A stretch of DNA of 64,000 bases from an uncultured Bacteroidales bacterium (GTDB lineage Bacteria; Bacteroidota; Bacteroidia; Bacteroidales; WCHB1-69), in NCBI GenBank assembly GCA_947169105.1, contig CAMVOL010000006.1, positions 1 to 64,000 on the forward strand, read 5' to 3'. Positions 18,186 to 27,317 of this stretch are shown here, piece by piece; positions within the stretch are counted from its first letter, which is position 1, and each line of letters begins with the position of its first letter. Position numbers and translations under genes: made by a program. The notes under the pieces are model-generated. The model was not told the DNA's origin. It saw nothing but the letters and a program-made list of their open reading frames with translations, and did not search any database.

Positions 18186-19130
18186 CTATGGCTGGTAGTA
18201 CTCCCGCGGGGTGAGCTTGCGGGCGGGCATGTCCTTGTCGGGATTTCTTCCCTTTACATTATTGATAAACAGCCATTTGCCGTTATCTTCCACAAAACCC
18301 TGATTGATGCTCGACTCCGGCACCATAAAGGAGGGGATGTTTCCCATCGCATCATCCAATGGAGCCAAGAGGTCGAAAATAATCATATCGCTGGTGTGGG
18401 TTTCGTAAATTACCTTGTGGGTTTTAGGGTCGCGGCGGCCAGTGCTCACATCGTACGACTGGTTCTCATATTTGAGCGAAAAGACCGAATTTTTGGCGTA
18501 GTCGAAGATGATGCGGTTCGATTTTTCCGGATATTTCTTGAAAACGTTGGCTCCGAACACGGGCGAACCGTCCTGCTTGAACGAAAGCACCTCAATCACC
18601 TTTTGGTTGGTGAACATATCGTTGCCATTCCAACCGAGCAACGTGTAGTAGTTCTTCGTTTTCGCTTTGAGCATCACCATCTTATAATAGACCGCCCCGT
18701 ACCATTTGTTATGATTGCCGATGTTGGTCCGGGGATAATCCATCACATTACGCTTGTCCACCAACGGATAGAGGACGTACTTTTTCCGACCCTCATTATA
18801 GATATGGATAAAACCGAAATTCTCGACCGTGTAGTCGTCCTTCGGCACGAACCATGTGAAGATTTTGAACAGCTTGTCGGGGGAAGTAAGCACGGAGAAA
18901 TTCTTGATAGAATCCCACGGATACTTAAACGCATTTTTCTGGTTCAGAACGAAATCCAAGAGATTCATAAAGTCTTCATTTAAGACATATCGTTCTTCCT
19001 CACGGGGGGCGGACATCACATTTTCACGCAGCCGAATCAATGAATCCTCCCAATACCGAAAGTCGAAATTCTTCTGCCCCTGCGCGGAGACAGAGAGAAA
19101 AACGAGTACGATAAAGGTCAGTTTTTTCAT
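18186..19130 (-). CDS. Secreted hypothetical protein
   Basis: About 314 residues from MKKLTFIVLVFLSVSAQGQ, a signal peptide cleaved after residues near 17-19. I prefer this start over 19142 because it begins a normal signal peptide. The rest is beta-rich with many aromatic residues (YGAVYYKMVMLKAKTKNYYT, then LLGWNGNDMFTN). No domain is recognised. It overlaps the upstream secreted gene's stop codon closely, so the two form an operon and may act together in the periplasm or at the surface. Confidence 0.7.
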   Translation of the reverse strand: MKKLTFIVLVFLSVSAQGQKNFDFRYWEDSLIRLRENVMSAPREEERYVLNEDFMNLLDFVLNQKNAFKYPWDSIKNFSVLTSPDKLFKIFTWFVPKDDYTVENFGFIHIYNEGRKKYVLYPLVDKRNVMDYPRTNIGNHNKWYGAVYYKMVMLKAKTKNYYTLLGWNGNDMFTNQKVIEVLSFKQDGSPVFGANVFKKYPEKSNRIIFDYAKNSVFSLKYENQSYDVSTGRRDPKTHKVIYETHTSDMIIFDLLAPLDDAMGNIPSFMVPESSINQGFVEDNGKWLFINNVKGRNPDKDMPARKLTPREYYQP

Positions 19131-19131
19131 C

Positions 19132-19908
19132 CTATTCAACAATGGTTAAACGATGATTTCTGTCCAAATAGTACAGCTTTGCAGCATGCCACTTCACATC
19201 GAAGCAATCTGCTATCGGCAGAGGACGACGGGAATCTTCAAAAACAAGGTGGTCGTACTCCCCTATCGAACCCTGCACCCTGTACGCAATCCGGCCTTTG
19301 GCATATCCGACAATCCACTCCACTTGAAGGGGAATCCGTTGGACTAACGTGCCAAAAGCATCGAAAAGATAGATGCCGTCATCGGGATTGTTCATCAGCA
19401 ATGACTTTTCTTGGCAAGCCAACAATTGCGAAGGCTCAAAATCACTGAAATTGAGTTTGTTTCGGGATTTTTCTTTACAATAGAAGTCCATGCAGATAAG
19501 TTCGTGTGCCGCTGCATCATAGAGCCATATCAGGTTGTCGGTAGAATAAGCTGCCAACGTCACCGAAGTGTAGCCGTGGCTGAACAAGTCCAGCGCTGCC
19601 ATCACTGGTGAGAGGCGGTCGTCCAAGAAGACGATTTTTCCGCTCTCTCGGTAGAACACCATAATTTTCAGTGGGTTATCCACATCTACGGAAGTGATGT
19701 CGCCCAAAAAAGAGTCATCAAACGAGCGCAGCAGTTTGCCGTTTTCGTCCAACTTGCTCAGTTTGGATCCATTGACGAGGTAGATGTTCCCGTTAGGGTC
19801 GGCATAGAGCTGGGTGCCGGTCATTCCTTCCAAAACGGTGGCATTCTCCTGCGCCGAAAGCACAAGAAACAGGGAAAGGAGAACCAGAAAGCCTGCGACC
19901 TTCTTCAT
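19132..19908 (-). CDS. Secreted hypothetical protein, propeller-like repeats
   Basis: 258 residues. A signal peptide (MKKVAGFLVLLSLFLVLSAQ) precedes repeated short segments of the form DPNGNIYLVNGSKLSKLDENG and DDRLSPVMAALDLFS that suggest a beta-propeller. No enzyme motif is seen. It begins 8 bases after the TlpA-like gene's stop and runs into the next secreted gene, so it is likely part of a three-gene transcript. Confidence 0.65.
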   Translation of the reverse strand: MKKVAGFLVLLSLFLVLSAQENATVLEGMTGTQLYADPNGNIYLVNGSKLSKLDENGKLLRSFDDSFLGDITSVDVDNPLKIMVFYRESGKIVFLDDRLSPVMAALDLFSHGYTSVTLAAYSTDNLIWLYDAAAHELICMDFYCKEKSRNKLNFSDFEPSQLLACQEKSLLMNNPDDGIYLFDAFGTLVQRIPLQVEWIVGYAKGRIAYRVQGSIGEYDHLVFEDSRRPLPIADCFDVKWHAAKLYYLDRNHRLTIVE

Positions 19909-19916
19909 AGGTCCGA

Positions 19917-21599
19917 CTATTTGCCGAAAATCTGTTCGAGGACAGCGGTCAGCTGCTCGCCCCGAAGCCCTTTGGCGATAATCCGGCCGTCCTTGTCCAC
20001 GAGGAACGTGGAGGGTATCGAGCTGACACCGTACAACTTAGCGGCAGCGGAGCTCCAACCTTTCAGGTCGCTGACATGGTTGGGCCACACCAGCCCGTCC
20101 TTTGCAATCGCGTCCTTCCAACGGTCCTTGTTGTTGTCCAAGGAGACACTGAAAATCTCGAAACCGCGGTCGTGGTACTTTTCGTACATGGCCCGCACGT
20201 GCGGATTCTCACGGCGGCACGGGCCACACCAGGAGGCCCAGAAGTCAATCAGCACCACCTTGCCGCGCAAATCCGACAGCTTGCGGACTTTCCCGTCGGG
20301 ATCGGAGAACTCCAATTCGGGGGCAATGCTACCCTCGGAGGTGCGGAACTGCGGGTTGTTGATCTTGTTGTATCGCTCGGCTACCAACGGATGTTCCGGA
20401 TAAGCCTCATGCAACGCGGTGATGATTTCCGTTTGTAACGACTTGTCCTGCGCGAAGTTGTCAATGAACATCAGGGTAGCAAGATCGCTCTTGTTATCCA
20501 GCATCAGCTTGCGGGAAGTGGCGGAAATTTCTGCATTCCTGTCGTTGAACTGCTTCTGGTAGGAAGCCACAATGCTTTCAATATAACCTTGTGTCTCTTT
20601 GGAGATATTGGATTCCAAGGAATTCAAAACCAATGTGTTGGCTTCAATATCGCTCTTTTTTTGTGCAGCAGGAGTACCATATTGGCTGATGATATTAGCA
20701 ATGGCATTACAGAAGCTGAGTTTCGCTTTCGGCGCATCCAGCTTGCCATCATAAAACTGGTCATCATAGTCGGCAATGAGTTTGGAAACATTATCGCAAT
20801 AGTCCTTCATCAGGCTCGTTATGAGCTTGTTGTGTTCATCCGTCGAGGCGTTGAAAATTTCCACATCCTTATTGAAATTCTCATAACCGGCAATTTTCCG
20901 CAAACCGGAAAAATCGTAATTTGGAGCCACCACCGTAAGGTGGTTCGAGAAGGTAGCGTAGTAATTTTTCATCAGCTTCATATTTTTAACTGACTCTGTC
21001 ATAAAGTAATCCGCTGATTTTTTGGATATTGTGCCATTACTTCCGCACTCATCCAACAGCTTGACGAGGGTGTCATTTCTCTCCAATGCGGAAATCAGGT
21101 CCGCATCTGCTTCCTGCGCCGACTGGCTATAGGGCCGGAACTTCGTTAGGAAATCAGAGAAATAGAGCTGTGTCGGATTGCTCTGTACCTCACGGTTCAA
21201 GCTGTCGAGGTACTCCTGCCGCGAAAAGAGCAGGTCTGTGATCTGTTTGGAGAACAGCACCGACTTGGAGCCCGCGACGGAGGGAACCCGCTGTGGATTA
21301 GCCACATCAATCGTCACATCCACCTTGTCCTTGGGCGACAGGCACATCAGGAACTGCGACTTCCCATCAAAAACAACCGCATAAAGGTCGGTCTGGGGAA
21401 TGTCGGCCTTCAATGTAAAAGCATCGCCCTTGATGTCGAGGGTGGCATACACCGGCGCCTTCTGGTCATACGCCGACTTCAGTTCCACTTTCGAGGCCGT
21501 ATTATGGAGCAGCGTGGCCTGAATGGTCACATTCTGAGAAAACAAAATGTTTGCTATCAGCATGATAACAAACATTGCAAGAATACTTTTTATTTTCAT
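19917..21599 (-). CDS. TlpA-like thioredoxin-fold protein with DUF4369-type N-terminus
   Basis: 560 residues. Signal peptide MKIKSILAMFVIMLIANILFS. The N-terminal 100 residues resemble the DUF4369 domain common ahead of thioredoxin domains in Bacteroidota, followed by a long helical middle region. The C-terminal thioredoxin domain starts near residue 425 (EGSIAPELEFSDPDGKVRKL) with the redox motif WCGPC, Cys458 and Cys461, and the cis-Pro loop in SSIPSTFLVD. It probably acts as a periplasmic disulfide reductase or isomerase. It heads the group of secreted genes that follow. Confidence 0.9.
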   Translation of the reverse strand: MKIKSILAMFVIMLIANILFSQNVTIQATLLHNTASKVELKSAYDQKAPVYATLDIKGDAFTLKADIPQTDLYAVVFDGKSQFLMCLSPKDKVDVTIDVANPQRVPSVAGSKSVLFSKQITDLLFSRQEYLDSLNREVQSNPTQLYFSDFLTKFRPYSQSAQEADADLISALERNDTLVKLLDECGSNGTISKKSADYFMTESVKNMKLMKNYYATFSNHLTVVAPNYDFSGLRKIAGYENFNKDVEIFNASTDEHNKLITSLMKDYCDNVSKLIADYDDQFYDGKLDAPKAKLSFCNAIANIISQYGTPAAQKKSDIEANTLVLNSLESNISKETQGYIESIVASYQKQFNDRNAEISATSRKLMLDNKSDLATLMFIDNFAQDKSLQTEIITALHEAYPEHPLVAERYNKINNPQFRTSEGSIAPELEFSDPDGKVRKLSDLRGKVVLIDFWASWCGPCRRENPHVRAMYEKYHDRGFEIFSVSLDNNKDRWKDAIAKDGLVWPNHVSDLKGWSSAAAKLYGVSSIPSTFLVDKDGRIIAKGLRGEQLTAVLEQIFGK

Positions 21600-21626
21600 A
21601 TTATCAAATGTAGAATCAACAAAACA

Positions 21627-22862
21627 TTAATTGTCAAGAAAACGGAAGATGGAGTGTTCAAATTGTTCGTGAGCGTAATTTTTATCAATCGTGATGGATT
21701 TGTCCTTGGAATCCGGGAAGTTGTACATGGCATTGGTCATAATTTTCTCGACGATGGAGCGGAGCCCGCGGGCGCCGAGTTTCAGTTCCACGGCCTTCTC
21801 CACAATATAGTCAATGGCATCGTCCGCGAAATCGAGCTTGATTCCGTCAAGTTCAAACAGCTTGACATACTGCTTGATAAGGGCGTTTTTGGGTTCTGTC
21901 AGAATCCGTTTCAGCGCCGTGGCATCCAATGCGTTAAGGTAGGTGATGACAGGGAATCGGCCGCACAATTCGGGAATCAGGCCGAAGGTCTTGAAATCCT
22001 GCGCGGAGACGTACTGCAGCATATTGTCCTTATCAATCGTGCGGTTTTTGGCGTTGTAGCCAATGACGTTGGTGTTCATCCGTTCAGCAATGATTTTGTC
22101 GAGATTGTTGAAAGCACCGCTACCAATGAAGAGGATATTCTGCGTATCCACCTCAATAAACTGTTGCTCAGGGTGCTTACGTCCGCCCTGCGGGGGAACA
22201 TTCACCTTGGAACCTTCCAACAATTTCAGCAGGGACTGCTGCACCCCCTCCCCTGACACGTCGCGGGTGATGGAGGGGTTGTCGGCACCTTTGCGGGCAA
22301 TCTTGTCAATCTCATCAATGAAGACGATGCCACGCTCGGCTTTGGCCACGTCGTAGTCAGCGGCTTGAAGGAGACGGGTGAGGATGCTCTCCACATCTTC
22401 GCCCACATAACCGGCCTCGGTGAAGACGGTAGCATCGGCAATACAGAACGGTACTTCCAACATCTTTGCAATCGTCTTGGCTATCAATGTCTTACCCGTT
22501 CCCGTATCGCCCACCATCACGATATTGGACTTTTCAATCTCCACATCGTCGGTGCTGCCGGCATACATTATTCTTTTATAGTGGTTATAGACCGCGACGG
22601 AAATCACCTTCTTGGCCTCGTCCTGCCCGATGACATACTGGTCGAGGCGACGTTTTATCTCACTGGGTTTTAATAGTTTGACCTGAAAGCTTTTCTTGCT
22701 TTCCATCTGCTTTTGCTGCTGGGCATCACGGATGAGATCGGCAGCCGTGCGGATGCAGTTCTCACAGATGGCGCCCGTAAGTCCGTATATTAATGGATTT
22801 TCCGGACTTTCCGGACGGCCGCAAAAATTGCAGAAGTTGTCAGAATGGGAGTGTTTGGCCAT
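21627..22862 (-). CDS. clpX: ATP-dependent Clp protease ATP-binding subunit ClpX
   Basis: A 411-residue AAA+ unfoldase. The zinc-binding domain has Cys11, Cys14, Cys33 and Cys36. Walker A reads [13 protein letters not shown], Walker [10 protein letters not shown], and the C-terminal small domain is complete. It recognises tagged substrates and feeds them to ClpP. The start [15 protein letters not shown] at 22862 is chosen over an in-frame ATG at 22955, which lies inside clpP. It begins 3 bases after the clpP stop codon. Confidence 0.97.
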   Translation of the reverse strand: MAKHSHSDNFCNFCGRPESPENPLIYGLTGAICENCIRTAADLIRDAQQQKQMESKKSFQVKLLKPSEIKRRLDQYVIGQDEAKKVISVAVYNHYKRIMYAGSTDDVEIEKSNIVMVGDTGTGKTLIAKTIAKMLEVPFCIADATVFTEAGYVGEDVESILTRLLQAADYDVAKAERGIVFIDEIDKIARKGADNPSITRDVSGEGVQQSLLKLLEGSKVNVPPQGGRKHPEQQFIEVDTQNILFIGSGAFNNLDKIIAERMNTNVIGYNAKNRTIDKDNMLQYVSAQDFKTFGLIPELCGRFPVITYLNALDATALKRILTEPKNALIKQYVKLFELDGIKLDFADDAIDYIVEKAVELKLGARGLRSIVEKIMTNAMYNFPDSKDKSITIDKNYAHEQFEHSIFRFLDN

Positions 22863-22864
22863 AT

Positions 22865-23536
22865 TTACTTCGTTCTTCCGAGAACCTCGTCGATCATCCC
22901 GTATTCCTTGGCTTCGGAGGCGACCATCCAGTAGTTGCGGTCGCAATCCTTCCACACTTGGTCGTAGTCCTTGCCGGAGTGCTTGGAGATGATTTCATAG
23001 AGTTCCTTCTTGAGTTTCTGGATTTCCTTGGCTTCGATTTCGATGTCGGAGGCCTGACCTTGTGCACCGCCGAGGGGCTGGTGGATCATGACGCGGGAGT
23101 GCGGAAGCGCAAAACGCTTTCCAGCGGCACCGGCGCAAAGCAGGACGGCGGCCATGGAGGCGGCCATTCCCGTGCAGATGGTAGAAACATCGGGGTTGAT
23201 GTACTGCATCGTGTCGTAGATGCCCAAACCCGCGTGGACGTAACCGCCAGGCGAGTTCAGATAGATCTGGATGTCACGCTCCGCATCCTGCGACTCGAGG
23301 AACAGCAGCTGCGCCTGGATGATGTTGGCCACGTCATCGTCAATCGGCACACCGAGGAAGATGATGCGGTCCTTCATCAGACGGGAAAAGACGTCTAGCT
23401 GCGTAATGTTCATTGGACGTTCCTCTATAATATAAGGTGTAAGATAGTCATTCACAAAGGAAGTGTATTTGTCCACGTGAAGACTGGAAATGCCGTGATG
23501 CTTGACGGCATATTTTCTAAAATCGTTCATATTCAA
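22865..23536 (-). CDS. clpP: ATP-dependent Clp protease proteolytic subunit ClpP
   Basis: A 223-residue serine protease that forms the tetradecameric chamber used by ClpX. The nucleophile is Ser127 in GMAASMAA and the base His152 in VMIHQPLGG. The sequence NSPGGYVHAGLGIYDTM is a family signature. It lies between tig (5-base gap upstream) and clpX, the conserved tig-clpP-clpX order, so folding, proteolysis and unfolding are coexpressed. Confidence 0.97.
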   Translation of the reverse strand: MNMNDFRKYAVKHHGISSLHVDKYTSFVNDYLTPYIIEERPMNITQLDVFSRLMKDRIIFLGVPIDDDVANIIQAQLLFLESQDAERDIQIYLNSPGGYVHAGLGIYDTMQYINPDVSTICTGMAASMAAVLLCAGAAGKRFALPHSRVMIHQPLGGAQGQASDIEIEAKEIQKLKKELYEIISKHSGKDYDQVWKDCDRNYWMVASEAKEYGMIDEVLGRTK

Positions 23537-23540
23537 ATAA

Positions 23541-25004
23541 TTATTCTGCTTTGGGGGTTGCTTTTTTCTTGGGGGCGGCTTTCTTCTTCGGCTTTTCCTC
23601 GACTTCCGTCGCGGCTTCGGCCGGTGCCTCCTCCTTCACTGCTTTCTTGGTGCTCTTCTTAGCCTTCGGCTTGCTCTCCGCTTCGGGCTTGATGCCGTAA
23701 AGTTCTTCAGCGAACTCCTTGAAAGTGATGCGCTTAACAGTGGTGTTCAGGTTCTTCATCAGCACCTCACCGATGGCGCGGTCGAACAGCTGGTCATAAA
23801 TCTGCTTCAGGCTTTCCTTGTTCTTCATGGTCTCGGCAACGAGGGAATCCACGCGTTCGGCCACGTCCTCAGCCTTGAACTGGGAGAAGTAGTTGTGCAT
23901 GTAGAAGTCGCGGATATAGTTACGCACGGCTTCTTCGTCAATCTTAATATTGTTATCCTTAACAATCTTGTTCTCAATCAGTTCCCACTTAAAGGACTTT
24001 TCATACTTCGGATACTCCTCTTCGAGCTTTTCAGCCGTCATCTCCTTCTGGGCGGTGAGGATGTACTTCTTCATAAATTCGGTGGGAAGGTCGAACTTCA
24101 CGTTTTCGATGAGGGCTTCGATCGCGTCGTTCATGAACTTCTGGCCGACATGCTGGGCATACTCGGCTTCAATCTTGGCGGCACCGTCGGCGCGGAGGGC
24201 GGCCTCATCGGCAATCGGATGGTCTTCAGAAGAAATCTTCTTGAAGAACTCCTCGTTGATTTCGGCGGGTTCGAGGTGCCCGATGTACTTGATGGTCATA
24301 TTCAGGTTGTTGGGTTCCTTCTTGTTGAGGAGCTCGCCTGCAATCTTCAGGAATTCGGCCTCTTTCATATCGCTCTGGAAGATGGTATTCACGTCGGCAT
24401 TGACGACTTCACCCTTGAGCTTGCCGATGAAGAGCTTCTTGCCTTCCTCGTTCAGGTCGTTGGCGTAGAAGTTACCGTTTTGGTTTTCGCCGTATTCCAC
24501 CGTGACGAAGTCGTTGTCGGAAACGACATCGGGCGCGCTGTACTGGCCGTGGCGTTTGCGGAGGTCGTTGATGTAGTTATCGACTTCCTCGTCGGAGGCG
24601 GCCACTTCGTAGCGGGTGAAGGAGGGAATCTTGGAATAGTCGATATCAAATTCGGGCTTCACAGCGATTTCGAAGGTGAAGACGAATTTTTCGGGGTGCT
24701 CGAAATCGACCTGTGTGCGGTCGTCTATCGGGAGGGGTTCTCCGAGGATATCGAGTTTGTTCTCATGTACGTGGTTGTTCAGCGCCTCGTACATCAGGTC
24801 GTTCACCGCGTCGGCGATGAAGGACTTCTCGTACATTTTCTTGATGAGGCCCATCGGGGCGTTTCCGACGCGGAAGCCGGGGACGCTGGCGGTGCGGCGC
24901 TGCTTCTTCAATGCTGCCAATACTTTCTCTGCATAATCTGCTTCGCAAATTTCAATGCTCAAAACCTGCACAGGTTCGTTCTGTTTTTCTTTTAAGATGT
25001 TCAT
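23541..25004 (-). CDS. tig: Trigger factor with Lys/Ala-rich C-terminal tail
   Basis: 487 residues. The ribosome-binding N-terminal domain carries FRVGNAPMGLIKKMY, close to the GFRxGkxP signature; a central PPIase-like region and the helical C-terminal arms follow. After the normal end (FAEELYGIKPEAESKP) there is a tail of some 45 residues of Lys, Ala, Glu and Pro, for example KPKAKKSTKKAVKEEAPAEA. It is a cytosolic chaperone on nascent chains. The tail is low complexity and not part of the core family fold. Confidence 0.94.
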   Translation of the reverse strand: MNILKEKQNEPVQVLSIEICEADYAEKVLAALKKQRRTASVPGFRVGNAPMGLIKKMYEKSFIADAVNDLMYEALNNHVHENKLDILGEPLPIDDRTQVDFEHPEKFVFTFEIAVKPEFDIDYSKIPSFTRYEVAASDEEVDNYINDLRKRHGQYSAPDVVSDNDFVTVEYGENQNGNFYANDLNEEGKKLFIGKLKGEVVNADVNTIFQSDMKEAEFLKIAGELLNKKEPNNLNMTIKYIGHLEPAEINEEFFKKISSEDHPIADEAALRADGAAKIEAEYAQHVGQKFMNDAIEALIENVKFDLPTEFMKKYILTAQKEMTAEKLEEEYPKYEKSFKWELIENKIVKDNNIKIDEEAVRNYIRDFYMHNYFSQFKAEDVAERVDSLVAETMKNKESLKQIYDQLFDRAIGEVLMKNLNTTVKRITFKEFAEELYGIKPEAESKPKAKKSTKKAVKEEAPAEAATEVEEKPKKKAAPKKKATPKAE

Positions 25005-25038
25005 TTATTGTAATTTTATGTTTTAAAATTCAAGGGTG

Positions 25039-25046
25039 CAAAAGTA
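25039..25046 (-). promoter_or_regulatory. Bacteroidetes -7 box (TACTTTTG) for tig-clpP-clpX
   Basis: The reverse strand reads TACTTTTG, 34 bases before the tig start. Confidence 0.7.
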
Positions 25047-25194
25047 CGAAACAATTTGAAATCCACAATGTTCATTTGGGAATTAATTTTTTGCAATGCG
25101 ACGATGGTGAAACGAACGATTTCATAACAAAATAACAACACATTTCTGCTCTTCCAAAAGCATATAAAGACTCTGAATTCTCAGATTTATTTCG

Positions 25195-25202
25195 TACTTT
25201 TG
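25195..25202 (+). promoter_or_regulatory. Bacteroidetes -7 box (TACTTTTG) for the hsdM operon
   Basis: TACTTTTG sits 69 bases before the hsdM ATG, directly followed by an inverted repeat. It is the only promoter box seen ahead of the type I island. Confidence 0.7.
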
Positions 25203-25204
25203 CG

Positions 25205-25254
25205 GCTTCAAAGTATGCCAACTCACTACACCGTGTTGGCAGTAATACTGAAGC
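25205..25254. repeat. Inverted repeat in the hsdM leader
   Basis: GCTTC, AGTAT and GCCAAC (25205-25222) pair with GTTGGC, ATACT and GAAGC (25235-25254), with a 12-base loop and two small bulges. It overlaps the expected transcription start, so it could be an operator for a repressor or a leader hairpin that controls hsdM expression. Confidence 0.7.
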
Positions 25255-25271
25255 ATTTATTATAAAACGAA

Positions 25272-27317
25272 ATGATTACTAAACAAGCCTTAGGCAACAT
25301 CCTTTTCGGCATGGCCGACATCCTTCGCGACAAGGTGGAGGACTATAAATCGTATATTCTTTCCTTGCTGTTTTTTAAGCGGTTGTCCGACAATTACCAG
25401 TGGGAAATTGAAGATGCAACAGAGCATTTCAAAGCGGATTATGTGCGGGAACCTTCACCTCGGGAGTTGGAAGTCATCACCAAGAAAAAACACGATTTCC
25501 AGATTCCCGATGGCTGTTTCTGGGAAGATGTGCGGAAAGCACCCATCGACAAGAAGAATGCCACATTGGATAAGGCAGTGAATGCCATCGCTGACCAGAA
25601 TGTGGACCAGAACGGCAAATACATCTTGAAAGGTATCATTAATACCGTTCGATGGAATGAGCCTGCTCCCGATGGCTCCGGCGGCAAGAAACTTGACCCC
25701 GAGGTGCTCACCAACCTTATCAACTACCTGAGTGCGGTTGACTTGAGCAACAAGAATGTGACCGTGGATGTGTTGGGCGATGCTTACGAATACCTGATCA
25801 AGCGTTTCGCTGACGAGAACAAGGGCGGCACTATGGCGGGACAGTTCTACACGCCGCAGGAGGTGGTGGACATCATTGTGCGCTACCTGAAACCACAGAA
25901 AGGCGAAACAGTGTATGACCCCACCTGCGGTTCCGGCGGTTTCCTGTTGAATGCCGCCAAGTATGCCCGTGCCAGCTACGACACACAAAAGAGCATACGT
26001 CTCTTCGGGCAGGAATTGGTGTGGAACACGTGGGCCATCTGCAACATCAATATGATTCTGCATGGCTTGGATGCCCGCATTGAACAGGGTGATACTATCC
26101 GAGATCCGAAATTCAAGGACGAAAAAAATGAGCTGGAACTGCGCACTTTCGACAAGGTGATGGCCAATTTCCCCTTCTCGATGGAGAACTGGGCGCAAAA
26201 TGGCGAACCGAAAAAGGATAAGAAAGGTAATAATGTCAACAAGAAAGATGGCACGCCGCAGATCGAATACAAAAAGGAGTTTACGGATGCCTACAACCGT
26301 CTGATTTATGGCATTCCGCCTTACAGCAACGGGGATTTTGCCTTCTTGCAACACATCATCGCTTCGTTGGACGAGAAAGGGAAGGCTGGTGTGGTGTGTC
26401 CGCAAGGCGTCTTGTTCCGCGGACAGCCCGAGAAGACCGAAGAGGAAGACGGTCAGAACCGCAAGGCCGACGTAGAATACCTGATACGGCGAGGATTTCT
26501 GCAAGGAGTGGACTTCTCGCAGCATACCAACATCATCGATGCCATTGTGGTGCTGCCGGGCAATCTGTTTTACGGCACGACCATCCCCGGCGCCATCATC
26601 TTCTTCGACAAGAACAAGCCCGAGGAACGCAAGGACAAAGTGCTGATGGTGTATGCCGCCAAGAAAGGCTGGTACCGCGAAGAGGCCAACATGAGTGTGC
26701 TGGAGCCGCAGGATGTGCTGCGCATCTCCACCATTTTGGAGAGTTGGGGCGATGTGGATAAGGCCAAACATTGGATTAAACTCCAGAAGAACAGACTGCA
26801 TATCCGCATTGAAGAGGAGTTGGATTTCCAACTTTCCGAAATTGAAAACGATACAACGGAAGAGATTGCCAAGCAAACCGATAAGTTGGCCAAAGCAAAG
26901 TTAGCAGTACAAACCAAGACAGAAAATGGCAAGAAGCCGACCACCGGCGAGCAGAAGGCCGTGGAGGCTGCGCAGAAAGCGTTGGACAAGCTGCTGGCAG
27001 ACAAAACAGCACGCGAGAACGCTGCCAACGAGAAAGCCGAGAAGCAGCGCAAGGCCATTGTCGATGTGGAGACGGAACTTTTGCAGATGCTGGCCGATCC
27101 CGAACTGCGCAAGCGTTATTTCTCCATCGTGGATATGAACGAGATTGAGGAGAACGAATTCAACCTCAACATCCCGCGTTATGTCGATACCTTCGAGCCG
27201 GAAGAGCAGATAGATTTGAAGCAGGCCATTGCCGACTTCAAGGCGGCGATGCAAACGGAAACAACAGTGGAGAAGGAGTTGGAAAAACTGCTGGGTACAA
27301 TTGACAATGAACAATGA
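25272..27317 (+). CDS. hsdM: Type I restriction-modification methyltransferase subunit HsdM
   Basis: A 681-residue N6-adenine methyltransferase subunit. The N-terminal HsdM helical domain is followed by GQFYTPQEVV and the SAM-binding motif YDPTCGSGGFLLNA (about residue 220). The catalytic motif IV reads ANFPFS, a variant of NPPF also seen in other HsdM proteins. The C-terminal 180 residues are helical and charged. It methylates the target set by HsdS and joins HsdR for restriction. The last residues (GTIDNEQ) are encoded by the AT-rich linker repeat that recurs across the island, and the stop overlaps the next start. Confidence 0.95.
   Translation: MITKQALGNILFGMADILRDKVEDYKSYILSLLFFKRLSDNYQWEIEDATEHFKADYVREPSPRELEVITKKKHDFQIPDGCFWEDVRKAPIDKKNATLDKAVNAIADQNVDQNGKYILKGIINTVRWNEPAPDGSGGKKLDPEVLTNLINYLSAVDLSNKNVTVDVLGDAYEYLIKRFADENKGGTMAGQFYTPQEVVDIIVRYLKPQKGETVYDPTCGSGGFLLNAAKYARASYDTQKSIRLFGQELVWNTWAICNINMILHGLDARIEQGDTIRDPKFKDEKNELELRTFDKVMANFPFSMENWAQNGEPKKDKKGNNVNKKDGTPQIEYKKEFTDAYNRLIYGIPPYSNGDFAFLQHIIASLDEKGKAGVVCPQGVLFRGQPEKTEEEDGQNRKADVEYLIRRGFLQGVDFSQHTNIIDAIVVLPGNLFYGTTIPGAIIFFDKNKPEERKDKVLMVYAAKKGWYREEANMSVLEPQDVLRISTILESWGDVDKAKHWIKLQKNRLHIRIEEELDFQLSEIENDTTEEIAKQTDKLAKAKLAVQTKTENGKKPTTGEQKAVEAAQKALDKLLADKTARENAANEKAEKQRKAIVDVETELLQMLADPELRKRYFSIVDMNEIEENEFNLNIPRYVDTFEPEEQIDLKQAIADFKAAMQTETTVEKELEKLLGTIDNEQ

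Noticed and set aside
21605..21612. TACATTTG box upstream of the TlpA-like gene (minus strand)
   Set aside because: It is only 6 bases before the start codon, too close for a normal leader, so a chance match is likely.
23895..24995. Long plus-strand frame of 366 codons opposite trigger factor
   Set aside because: It is the mirror frame of tig codon usage, with a Val/Leu/Gly-heavy composition and no motif or promoter.
25455..26876. Minus-strand frame of 473 codons opposite hsdM
   Set aside because: It is the antisense shadow of hsdM, which has clear methyltransferase motifs; the antisense protein has none.
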